Assembly: GCA_040954595.2 (NCBI GenBank)
Contig: CM082590.2
Span: forward strand, 5,642,001-5,706,000
Origin: Balanoglossus misakiensis
Lineage: Eukaryota > Hemichordata
Direction of reading: 5' to 3'
DNA length: 64,000 nt
Part shown: one piece after another, positions 23,101 through 35,100 of the stretch
Layout of the letters: each line of letters begins with the position of its first letter
How positions within the stretch are numbered: the first letter of the stretch is position 1
Program-made: the position numbers and the translations under genes
The notes under the pieces: model-generated
What the model saw: the letters and a program-made list of their open reading frames with translations, nothing else
What the model was told of the DNA's origin: nothing
The model's database searches: none

Positions 23101-26100
23101 AGAGCTTAATTAAATTTGCCGGAAATTGTATTTCAATTACATACAACAAAATAACGATAGACAGCCTGGCTTTCTGGTATGCAACACATTTTAATGGAAA
23201 TATTGTTTTAAAATAATGATTTTTGCTGAAATAAAATGGATTTGTGATGCAAACAAAATATGACATTTTTTGGAAAGTAAAGTGAGTTTCAATCTAGGTC
23301 AGCAGGTGGTATAAATATGTTTTGAACTTGAACTTTGAAGCTGTGAAAGCTTTGCAAGATCATGGAGATACAAAATGTACACCACCACAGAGGACTGATG
23401 TTGGAACGAGTAAATAATTTAGGCCCAACCCCTTGGGTGTAATTTGGGGCGCCCTCTATGTAGTGGGCTTTCCTGCCTTCCGGAGAGAAGTTGCTACTTT
23501 TGTAGGGCTTCCGCCATCTTGTAGAGTCACTCGAGCAGTCGCTCGCTAAAAACTTCTCCCGAAATCCGTCTTTCGCTGCTTCGCTGCACTCAGATAGCGA
23601 AACTCTCCCACAGTCCGACAGGCGGACTCCCAACTGCTCTGGCTGCAAGCAAGCAGTAAAAGGGCATCGTGCTCTTGGATTCCAACCAGGCCCAAACTGC
23701 ACAGACGTGCCCAACCACAAGGCGCAGATGGAAGCTCTGCCATTCCCACCCCATCCGTCGTTGTCGAACAGACTGACTCACTCCAGCTCGAAGATCTACA
23801 AGCCAGACAGGCAGAACTGTTACAGGAAAAGCAACTCCTACTGCAGAAACGAGAGCAGCGTGCATTACAGACCCGCTCCAGCATCTCAGAACTAGAACAC
23901 GAACTTGCCGCCCTCCGAGTGCGGGATGCCAACACAAGTCTCATGCAACCGCCTCCACCGATCCCTTTATCGTCGGGCAACGGCTGTCCACCAACACTGG
24001 ACACCCTTCGTCAAAACCCAGTTGACGCACAACTCTCTCACATCGTGAATTCGGCATTTGGCGCCTCCGCATTGCCAACGTCCATCGGACAGTCTACTCG
24101 TGCTGAATGGCCGATCGGCTACATGCCACAAGGTAAGCCAGGAAAGTCCCCTCGTGACTCTCAAGCCCCTAGCTTCACAGACGAATCCAAAGTGAAATGG
24201 CCACATTTGCGCCTACCTCGCGAAAAAGGAGGGAAAGTCCCCAAATTCGACAACTTAACCATCGCACAACTGGTCAGAGGCGAATTAGAAATACTCAACT
24301 CCGTCTACCTGCCCATCTCGTCTGAGGAACGCGCTCCCAGATCACTGCATCTCCAGAACTTAATGAGACTCGCTCATAAGCACGATTGGATAGACGTACT
24401 GAATTTCCACGGTACCATCTTAGAAAAGATACAAAGCGCAGAACTACGTTGGCAAGACTGCTTCGACCGTTATGAAAAAGAACTTCTCTCACCCGACACC
24501 CTGACATCGGTCAAACAGGGCACTGATACCGCCCAGACACAGGCCGCCAAGAAGAGCGACATTTGTAACAAGTACAACTACCAGACATGCGCATGGGGCA
24601 ACAGGTGTTTTAGACGTCACATCTGCCATCGCTGTTTCAAAATTAACAACACAGCCACACCTCACCGCGGCAAAGATTGCCCACTCGCCACCAGCAAGAA
24701 GAATGACACCCCCAAATAGTAATACATCTAATTCGGACTGAACTTCAGTTGTTGGGTTGCATCCCATGTTCACAGAGACTACATTGTGTTCCATCTCTTC
24801 CTCACAGAACATTCCGTACACTTCTGCATCGGAAGAATTTTCTAGCGCTCGGTTACCGTCCAACGCTAACATTCGGGCTCCCTGGTCCCATACACCACGC
24901 CCTTTATGTATCTCAGGCCATACAGCCGCATCCTCCGACATTGTGTCTCACTCAGCAAACGATGACCCACCGTTCTCGTCCACTTCAAACATTGTAACAA
25001 TTCCTCCGATTTCAGCTTCGCCTCTGACATCGCCGTATTTAAACCTTCCGTCGAGCACGTCTCCCTCATCGGAATTTTCTTTAGCCAATATTTGTGTGTT
25101 GCATGCACAAGTCTCTACATCCTGGGTTACCAAACTACCAAGGACTCAAATATCCCGTTCCGACTAAATTAGTGTTGCCTTTATGGAGATCACTGCTGGC
25201 ACATTATGCAGACAATATCATTTGTGACTATCACCATTTCGGCTGGCCTATCGGTTATACCCGTGACACATTACCGGTCTTCGACATCCGTAATCACCCT
25301 TCGGCCTTGATGTTTCCCGACGATGTGGACCACTTCATCAGCACTGAAGTCGCCGCTGGCGCCACAGCCGGACCTTTCACAACCAGCCCATTTCCTCATG
25401 GGTTCGAGGTGTCTCCCTTTCAAACTGTGCCCAAAAAGGACTCTTCACGCCGTCGCGTCGTCATGGACCTCAGCTTTCCAGAACACTTTTCTGTCAATGA
25501 CGGAATCTCTTCAGACTTTTATGATGGATATCACATAAAACTGTCGTACCCATCTTTAGATCATTTCTCACAAATTATCCAGGACAAAGGCCCCGGTTGC
25601 CTGTTATACAAGAGAGACTTACGCCGAGCATATCGGCAAATTTTCATCGACCCACGAGATTACAATCTCCTTGGTTTTTCATGGCATCATTTATTCTTCT
25701 TTGATCTTGTTGTTCCCTTCGGGCTTCGCTCTGCTGCATTAGCCTGCCAACGTACCACAAATGCAGTTATGTATTTATTTAGACAGAATGGTTACGCTGG
25801 CATCAATTATTTAGATGATTTTGGGGGTGCAGAGGCGTCAAACAAAGCCATGGCAGCCTTTGAATCTCTTGGTAGACTTTTATCACAGCTTGGTCTAGAG
25901 GAGGCGCAGGATAAAGCAGTAGCGCCGTCCACTTGCATGGTTTTTCTCGGTATTGAATTCGACACTGTGTCTATGACCATGCGCATTCCAGCACACAAGT
26001 TATCCACCCTACTCACAGAGCTTGATGAGTGGGACACAAAAGTCTCTGTTTCCAAGCGTCAATTTCAGTCTTTGTTAGGCAAGCTTAATTCAGTTGCCAC

Positions 26101-29100
26101 ATGTGTTCGCTCAGGACGAGTGTTTTTCTCCCGTATGTTACAGTTACTTAGACAGCAGTTTAAATCACCTCGCATTTTTCTAGATTCCCAATTCTTCGCC
26201 GACTTAGTTTGCAGAGTTTCCGGTAGTTTTTTTCCCCAAGCGTATGCCATACGCAAGAGGTCAATAAAAATGCGTAAGAAGGTGATTTAAATGCGTACAA
26301 TGTATTCATATCACATCCATTAGCAGACTGTTGCAAAATAACGCAAAACACTTCAAATGGCACACATTGTAACCAAAAAGAATTCGAAACAGAACAAACA
26401 GCTTTTGACGTGATTTTACGTTTACAGACAAATGACGTCGCTTCTCTATGATCAGTGCCTTGCATATGCCGTTTGATGGCCGATTTTTGAAGATCACGAG
26501 AACCACGCGTGAAAGCATTCTTTTTGCCATATTTTTCACAAACCTTACAGAAAAGCACGAGTGTCTTTTTTTCCGCCGCTTTCGTCGACGTCGTGCAGTA
26601 ACCACGGATACTCTCGCATTTTTTTCACTGGTGGGGCATCCCCCACTGACTCTTGGTGTTCCGAATCATCGATTTCAGTGGCTTTCTTTCCATTATCAGT
26701 AGAAGATTTCGACGTAAATTTAAATGAAAATAAAGTTGACTGTTTTGCCGCCCTGTTGATCGATATTACACGTACGCAGGCTCACGTACGTGACGCATGG
26801 CATGATGATTAGAACGCGCGCTAAACGAAAATTGTTACATTTTATCATGGTCAAGCGTCTGCGCAAATGGTTTGGAATGTTGCAATTTTATTCAAAACAT
26901 GTAAGCGTGCACAAGGTGCTGTCTAGTTTGTCGGTCGTTTGATGAGTCTTTTGTTACCTCGAACTTTCAATGGCGAAAACAGAGTCAATTTCATTGCGTA
27001 CGCCAGACGCACTTGTCGGTTCTATATGCGTATAGAAATTTTCCATTGCGTGTATTACGCACATTTTTGCGTAACCGGAAACTCTGAGTTTGGTGGCGTA
27101 CCTTTTTACCATTATACAACAGAGTATCTGTTATCCCAGCTTCTAGATGGAGTACACCAGATGCCGTTTTTTTTCTACTGACGCCTGCCTCTCAGGCTGC
27201 GGGGGCTTTTCTCAAGGACTGTATTTTCACACAGACTTTCCTTTACCTGTTACTAGTCAGGGTTTACATATTAATGCGTTAGAACTTTTAACAGTGCTTG
27301 TTGCGTGTCGTTTGTGGGGCCATCTGTGGAAAGGCCAGCGCATCCAGGTGTTTTGCGATAATATGGCAACAGTCACTGTCATTAATTCAGGTCGCTCACG
27401 AGACCTCCATATGCTTCAATATTTACGAGAGTTATGGCTAGTGTCCGCACTCAATAGTTTTGAACTCAAAGCAGTGCATATTCAGGGTCAGGATAATCGC
27501 CTAGCACATTTCTCAGCATCACAGTTTTGAATTTCATGAGTTAACCAATAGTATGCATGTGATTGAGGTGGCAGTGCCAGTCACATATTTCACTAATTTT
27601 CACTATGACCTGTAAGCTTTCACTGTACATCTTCCCAGCGTCGAGATGTATTCTCAGTTAGGTTTCATTTTCTTATTTCAGGGTCGTCATGGCTTGCCCT
27701 TCACCAGCAAACAACAGCCTTACAAGCTTCTGCATTTGCTACAGGGACAGTCCAAAATTTGAAAAGCCAGTGGAAGGCTTTCTTGTTGTTTTGCCACTTC
27801 TTCGGCCTCAAGCCAACACCGGCATCACCGCATGTTCTTTCCATGTTTCTTACCTTTTTATCTCGTTCAGTCAGTTCAGTGCAGTCACTTAAAAACTACC
27901 TGCATGGTGTTTCTAAGTTGCATTCGTATTTACGCATTGAATGTTCGGCCTTAGAGAGTTTTCAAGTCAAACTGACTTTGAGAGGTCTTCAGCGAGTTCA
28001 TCCCCAGTCATGTACTCAGAAGCTGCCCATCACTCCGCATATCATGTTAGCTTTACATAGTTTGTTAGATTTTTCTAACCCTTTTCATCAAGTTTTTTGG
28101 ACTGCTTGCTTATTGTTTTTTTCACATTTCTCAGGAAGTCCAACCTTACTGTTCCTTCTCGCACGACCTTTGACCCCCAGAAGCACCTGTGTCGGGGGGA
28201 TATACAGTTTAGCGCTTTTGGGCTACACGTTCTCATTCGTTGGTCAAAAACCAATCAGTTCCATGATCGCGTGTGCTCCATCCCAGTTGCGCGGTTACCA
28301 GGCTCAGTGTTATGCCCAATCACGTCTTTCGAACGCATGCGCGACTTGATCCCAGCTCCAGCCGGAGCACCAGCATTTGTCTATCCTTCCCAGGGTACCC
28401 TAGTCCCCCTCACCCACAGCGCATTTGTGTCTTTTCTGCGTTCCGTCTTAGCGCAAGCCGGGTTCAACCCCTTTCTCTACTCAGGCCATAGTTTCCGCAG
28501 GGGCGGCGCTTCTTTCGCTTTCGAAGCAGGGGTTCCTGGGGAACTTATCAAATTGCACGGGGACTGGAAATCATCCGCTTACTTGCGCTACTTACATGTC
28601 AGCCCACAAAAGTGCTGCTCTGTCTCCACCCTTATGCAAGAGCATTTGCGTTCCCACTACAATCAGTCTTGAAGTTTTCACATCTTTTCTCCAATGTGTT
28701 AGGTATCCTTCTAGTAAGTTCCTAGGCAGTTTTGTATTTTACTGGCTAATGGGAACTCCCTGAATGCCCCCCCCCCTGGTTTGGCGGCTTGGAGCTGGTT
28801 TTGTCAAACTCTTTTTCATCTGCATATTAAAGATTTGCCAATTTTCCGCCAACCCTTCAGTGTGTCGCATTCTGTTCCTTCCCATTAGCCCACTAGTTTT
28901 CAAACATTTATACTGTTCAAGTGTTTCAGGTGTATTTGTATGCACCAGCCATTAACCGCTCCAGACGTGTTTTCCTGTACAATTCTTATATAAGTAGAGT
29001 TCCAGAGAGGCAGCCACTAATTCACACTAATGATCAAATTATTGTCAGACTTAAATTTGCTTGCAACACCACTACTACTGGCAACCATGACAGCTGCCCC

Positions 29101-32100
29101 ATCTGTTGACAACCCCTTACAGCTTTTCACTGACGGATCATTAGATTCTATTTCTTTTTTCAGCAAGGAATATATATTCATGATGGATAACGTGGCTACA
29201 TGCGTACTTACAACTTCATGACCACAGTGGAAACTATGGATGATTCTTTTATTGACAGTCAGATCGATATCATGAAACATTTAGGCTGCATTCACAAACA
29301 CCTCTGGAGGGGGGGGGGAGAATTCAATTTATTTTACCGCTAATTTTCATATGCCCCCCTTCCGAACTGCCAATATTTTCAAATCCCCCCCTTCCGAACT
29401 GCCAAAATTTTGAAATCCCCCCCCCCATTTTCTTTCACAGAGCAAAACACATCACCTATCTATCTTGTAAAAAGAAAAACAGCGCTCCCATGAAAAGAAT
29501 TTGAAACTGATGTTTCCCCTCGTCAGTGGGTATTAAAACTGAACATTGTTTTTATTTTTTAAGTACATACATTTGTATTCTGTGTTGGGAGACATTGTAA
29601 ACCGAGAATTGAAGGGGTGGGTTTGGGAGGGGGTGTCCCCCTCCCACGTAAGAAAATTTTCTAAAATACAGAGCTCAAAGCTGCATTTTAATGAACCCGG
29701 CAAAAGCAAATTAACTCAACTACCGGTATGTTGGGGAGGACAAATTTAACCGTCGCCGCTCAAAGTTATCATGGGGTGGGGCAAGTCCCCTGACCTGGGA
29801 CACTAGATAAACCAGTCAATGATTGAAAGGTGTTGATGAATGGAGGGGGTGGGTATTAGAAAATGTTGTAAAATAAAGGGCGCGAAACTGCATTTTTGTG
29901 GACTCAAAATAAATATTTAGTCGTTAAAGTTTTTAAGTCCCCCCCCCTTTCAGTCCCTAAATTATTTCAAATCCCCCCCTTACATACCCTCAATTTTTTC
30001 AAATCCCCCCCCCTCAATTCTCCTGCCCCCCTTCCAGAGGTGTTTGTGAATGCAGCCTTAGTTGTACAGTTAAATTTGATCTTTCTCTTGCTGCTAGGAG
30101 TGTGTGAATATTCATTTCTTGTTGTTAACAAGAAATGAATATTAGATTGAGCGGTTGCCACATTCCAAGTATCCGATTGGTGATGTCATTTTTATTCCAA
30201 CTTTAAACGTCTTCATTCCAGACGGGTTGGACAGCATTGCATGTAGCGTCCTGGGGAGGTCAATTGGATGCTGTCAGGGTGTTGATTAGCCATGGTGCAG
30301 ATGTCAATGCGCAGGATAAGGTACGTGAACTGACTTATTAATTCACAGGGGTTTCACTTAAATATGAAGTAGAGGGCCATAGTTGCAAAGTAGGGGGCCA
30401 ATTATGCTGGGGCCGGGGACATGTTGACCTTTGACCCCCCCCCCCCCCCCCCAATTCATTCTACACACAAACACATACACACAAACTTACTCATTTGAGT
30501 GTTTCAACCTTTTATTACCGCTCTAGTTATGTATCATGTTACAATACAGTCTTCAATCAAATTCAAAATCACTATCTGGGTCTGAGTTCTCTGATAACCC
30601 TAAAGCACTTGACACTTCTGTAACTTCATGTTGTATGGAAACACTTTCCTCCTCAGTCTCAACCTCAATATCAACCTGCACTGAAGCATCAGCATAAATG
30701 GCCCCACCTGGAGCCCCATCAGAGTCACTGTCTACACATGATGATGGTACATGCACCTGTACTTTTGTGCGGTATCTTCTACTTTTGGCTTGTTCCCACT
30801 GTTCTACAGCTGGAGATATTATCTGTTCTGCCTCAGCACTGGCAACTGGGGGACATGCATTATAGATTTTAACATTTCACTTGACAGTCGACTTCTCAAT
30901 CTAGTTTTGACATTCTTCAAAGTGCTTGCACCCCTTTCAGGCCAAGCATTACTCACAGGAACACAGAGTGCAGCTTCAGCTATTTTAGTTATCTCTGGGA
31001 AAAATGGGGTTAAGCTGTCACATCTCACTAACTCAGTCAAGAGCCACTGAGTTGGTGTAACAGTGCCTTTACATTTCTCAACATCAGTAGGCATATTTGC
31101 CTTCATGTAATCTACATAGTAGTATTTAAGTTGTGTAAACTCATTCACTAATTTCTTTTACAGCAACTTCCTCATTTTGGTAAAAGTGATCAGCAAGTAC
31201 TTTGATATGTGCTTCCCCATATGAACTAAAAGTTACATTTTCTTTACTTGGCATACTCAATGGGTCAAAGACAGACAGTGCAGTGAGCACTGGAGATGAC
31301 TCAGCAAACCTACTATCTATATTCTCTATGAGAGCAAACAATGTACTTTCTCATCAGACTTTCAAGATCAAGCTTGCCACTGCCCTGGAAACATAGCTCA
31401 GAAGATATATTTGTGAATGAGTCAATATCAGACACAAACTTATTTATTGGCACATTATCACTGAGAATATGTTTCAGTTTATCTTTAGTTGCTGAAACCA
31501 TGCTTGCAATGAGGGAGAAGTTAACTTGATCTCTTTGAAACACAAGAGACAGCTCTGACCAAATGGACAATACAGACTGCAATATATACAATGTGCCAAC
31601 AAATTTAACCGACTTTATTTTCTTTAGCAGGCCACATGCAAGTGCATCATCTTCAAAGTCATTCAGAGTAAGGAGCAATGCCTCCAAATCCCTCAGAGTT
31701 GCCTCTACAGCTAGATTGAAACTCAACCACCTGGTGTTGCAAGCTTTTTTAAGTCTGTGCATGACAATTTTCTGACTCTTGTCAGAGGTTAACTTTATTT
31801 TTGCAAGCTTTTCTTGCATTTTCAGATATGCTGCTAACCTCTTTGGGGAATTTTCAAAGAACTGCCAAAGCTGCCGAATTATTGTGGACACATCCTTCAC
31901 ATACTTTATGTTTGTATTACTGTCAGTACAAGCCAATGCCAACCTGTGGCAAACACAATGCACACTAATGATCAAATTATTGTCAGACTTAAATTTGCTT
32001 GCAACACCACTTCTACTGGCAACCATGACAGCAGCCCCATCTGTTGACAACTCCTTAAAGCTTTTCACTGACAGATCATTAGATTCTATTTCTTAATTTT

Positions 32101-35100
32101 TCAGCAAGGAATATTTCATTATGGATAACGTGGCTACATGCGTACTTACAACTTCATGACCACAGTACAAACTTTTGATGATTATTTTATTGACAGTCAG
32201 ATGGAAATCATGAAACATTTATTTGTAGAGTTAAATTTGATCTTTCTCTTGCTGCTAGGAGTGTGTGAATATTCATTTCTTGTTGTTAACAAGAAATGAA
32301 TATTAGATTGAGCGGTTGACACATTTCAAGTATCCGATTGGTGATGTCATTTTTATTCCAACTTTAAACGTCTTCATTCCAGGATGGTTGGACAGCATTG
32401 CATTCAGCGTCCAGGGAAGGTGAATTGGATGCTGTCAGGGTGTTGATTAGCCATGGTGCAGATGTCAATGTGAAGACTAAGGTATGTGAACTGACTTATT
32501 AATTCACAGGGGTTTCACTAAAATATGAAGTTCAGGGCCATAGTTGCAAAGTAGGGGGCCAATCATGCGGGGGCCAGGGACATGTTGACCTTTGCCCCCC
32601 CCCCCCCCCCCCCCATTCATTCTACACACAAACACATACACACAAACTCATTTGAGTGTTTCAACCTGTTATTACAGCACTAGTTATGTATCATGTGACA
32701 ATACAGTTTTCAATCAAATTCAAAATCACTATCTGGGTCTGAGTTCTCTGATAACCCTAAAGCACTTGACACTTCTGTAACTTCATGTTGTATGCATGGA
32801 AACACTTTCCTCCTCAGTCTCAACCTCAATATCAACCTGCACTGAAGCATCAGCATAAATGGCCCCATCTGGAGCCCCATCAGAGTCACTGTCTACACAT
32901 GATGATGGTACATGCACCTGTACTTTTGTGCGGTATCTTCTACTTTTGGCTTGTTCCCACTGTTCTACAGCTGGAGATATTATCTGTTCTGCCTCAGCAC
33001 TGGCAACTGGGGGATATGCATTATAGATTCACAGGGCTCGAAATTCGCGGTAGCCCCGCGTCCACAGACTACCAATGTTTGCGATCGGGCTACCAATTTG
33101 ACACCAGTGGTAGCCTGATTGGGCTACCATGCGTGCGACGTATCTTGGACTTGTTACAGTTTATAATGATACAACCAGCAGTGTTTTCTCCAGGATGCGC
33201 GATTCCCCCTCTTTTACACTTGAATCGCCCCTTGTAACAAGTTCAGGGGGCGACAATCGCCCCTTGGTGAGCAGCCCACCCGGCCAGTACATGCGCGTCC
33301 AAGCCTCTGTAGCATGCACCGTCAGTCAAAACACTGGGAAAACGGCTGATATTACTGCGTGCTGGCCTATACATTTTAACTTCCCACCCCCCAAAACTAT
33401 GTTGTAGATGACTTTCACATTCATTCACGTGTAATTTAGCTCCAGGGCTATAGTGTGCAATTGTTGGAACAGCCTATCTGGACACCATCTAAATTTAGAG
33501 CACACACTCTGCACTCAAGTGATGGCTGAACGTAACAATTTTATGCAAATTAAAAGAACTGCGTTCATCTCAGTTTTCCATGACCTTGTTTGGAAGGAAA
33601 GTCATTCAATATGTACAGAGGCTGTCCATTTGAGTAGTGTGCTTAGCCACAGATGGGAAGTGTTGGCAGAAATCTGAAGGAATATACACTACTTCAATTT
33701 ATTTCACTATAATAATGGTTTCAAAATCTATTATTTTGGCAGCTAAAAAAACTGAAACTTTTAAAATCAAACAAGAATTTTTTTACCGGGTATAGTATTA
33801 AAGAAAGACACTATTGTTTTTGCAGTTGCATTTATTTTATTCATTTCACTCTCCTTGCCAGGGGAGCAGTTAATCAGTCACTCTCCTACCACTTGTGAAA
33901 TTAATTTCAGGAGAGTTATTTTCAGCTCTCCAGGCTTTTTTAAATTACATGCCCTGAAAGTTATGCAAGTTGGTGTCTTCCTCTGCAAAACCTACTAATT
34001 TAAAGAAGAAAAAACTGTAACTGTTAATTTGTTGTCAAGTTCACATGTAAAATGTTGTAATTTACTAATGGTTAGGTTAGGTTAGGCAGGTACTGAACGC
34101 AGGCTTGTGAGCCTCTATATTCAGCTCCATATCATTCCATTGTGGAGGTAGTTTTGTCCGATCTGGTTTGCATGATGTAGGGTTCGGAGTAGTTGTATTT
34201 CATTGGCTGTGTTGCCAGAAAAATGTCAAGACGATTCTTGAAGGTGTTCACAGAGTTTGCGGTGACAACTTGGGCTGGTAGGTTGTTCCAGATTGCAGCT
34301 ATCCTATTTGTGAAAAAATTTCTTCTAGTGTTCAGTTTGCAGTGTCCTATGTCAACTTTCAGCGGATGACCTCTGGTGTGTTTGTGCGAACTGAGACGGA
34401 ATAGTCCTTCCGATACTCGGCAGTCATAAACGCCACTCAAGATTTTAAAAGTTTCAATGAGGTCGCCACGTAGTCTTCGATATGAAAGTGATGGCAGATC
34501 AAGTAACTTGAGACGTTCTTCATAAGAAATATTTTTGAGTCCGGGCAGCAGTTTAGTTGCTCTGCGTTGAACGTTCTCAATACAGTCAATATCCTTTGCT
34601 TTATGCGGATTCCACACACAACCGCCATATTCCAGAATAGGGCGAACTAAAGCTATAAATAGTAGCTTGAAAATGTCGTTATTGAGATAGTTAAAAGTTC
34701 TCCTGATGAGTCCAACAATTTTATTGGCTTTGTTCACTTGGGTTTGGATGTGCTTCTCAAAATTTAGGTTACTGTCCACTATGACGCCAATGTCTTTTTC
34801 ATACTTAACAATTTCTAAAGTGGTATTTGTTCCATCTGGACGGCACATATTGTAAGAAGTAGTATTTGTTGACTTATTTTTGCTATGAATTGGTAAAACT
34901 TTGCACTTGTCAGGGTGAAATTTAAGCAGCCAATCGTTGCTCCAATGGGAAAGACGAGATAAGTCACTCTGAATTTGTGATGAGTCAGCAGCTGTCTTGA
35001 TCACATTGTAGATTTTTGTGTCGTCAGCAAATAAATATACATTGGATGCTACACAATCAGGTAGATCGTTAATGAAAATAACAAATAGGATGGGTCCGAG

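Larger units (their letters stand above)
25094..27533 (+). pseudogene. DIRS reverse transcriptase-RNase H, interrupted by a hAT element
   Basis: RT occupies 25094-26205. Landmarks are [20 protein letters not shown], the palm entry [20 protein letters not shown] and the catalytic YLDDFGG. The frame is cut at 26206 by a hAT insertion, then resumes at 27087 with TGGTGG-rich sequence and runs into RNase H ([43 protein letters not shown]). Removing the hAT element and one AGTTTG copy rejoins RT to the connection domain, but an 8-T run near 27166 then shifts the frame by one base before RNase H. So there are two separate lesions. The T-run one could also be a sequencing error. Confidence 0.85.
23400..29022 (+). 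mobile_element. DIRS-like tyrosine-recombinase retrotransposon (broken), in ROCO intron 2
   Basis: Gene order is a Gag-like protein with a Cys/His motif, then reverse transcriptase, RNase H and a tyrosine recombinase. That set, without an aspartic protease or a DDE integrase, is diagnostic of the DIRS order. The outer boundaries are not resolved: no convincing terminal repeats were found by eye, and the limits given are from coding content and the start of a hAT fragment on the right. The element is dead as it stands, with a hAT insertion in the RT/RNase H frame and T-run frameshifts in RNase H and the recombinase. Its GC content is higher than that of the surrounding intron. Confidence 0.85.
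30321..32382. repeat. Duplicated intron unit B (unit period ~2.16 kb)
   Basis: The intron after exon 3 carries the same order as the intron after exon 4: 'gaactgacttattaattcac', a C-run, a (CA)-rich tract, an inverted hAT transposase remnant, the small hairpin, then the next ankyrin exon. Exon 3 to exon 4 is 2161 bp. Subtracting the nested insertion, exon 4 to exon 5 is about 2150 bp. So a segment holding exon, intron and hAT copy was tandemly duplicated. Confidence 0.9.

Noticed and set aside
23719-24004. Cys/Ser-rich minus-strand frames over the DIRS Gag region
   Set aside because: They are shadows of the coiled-coil coding region on the plus strand.
23300-28990. Terminal or internal complementary repeats of the DIRS element
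   Set aside because: Only weak matches (e.g. around 'aagtag...ctct') were seen between the ends, which is not enough to set boundaries.
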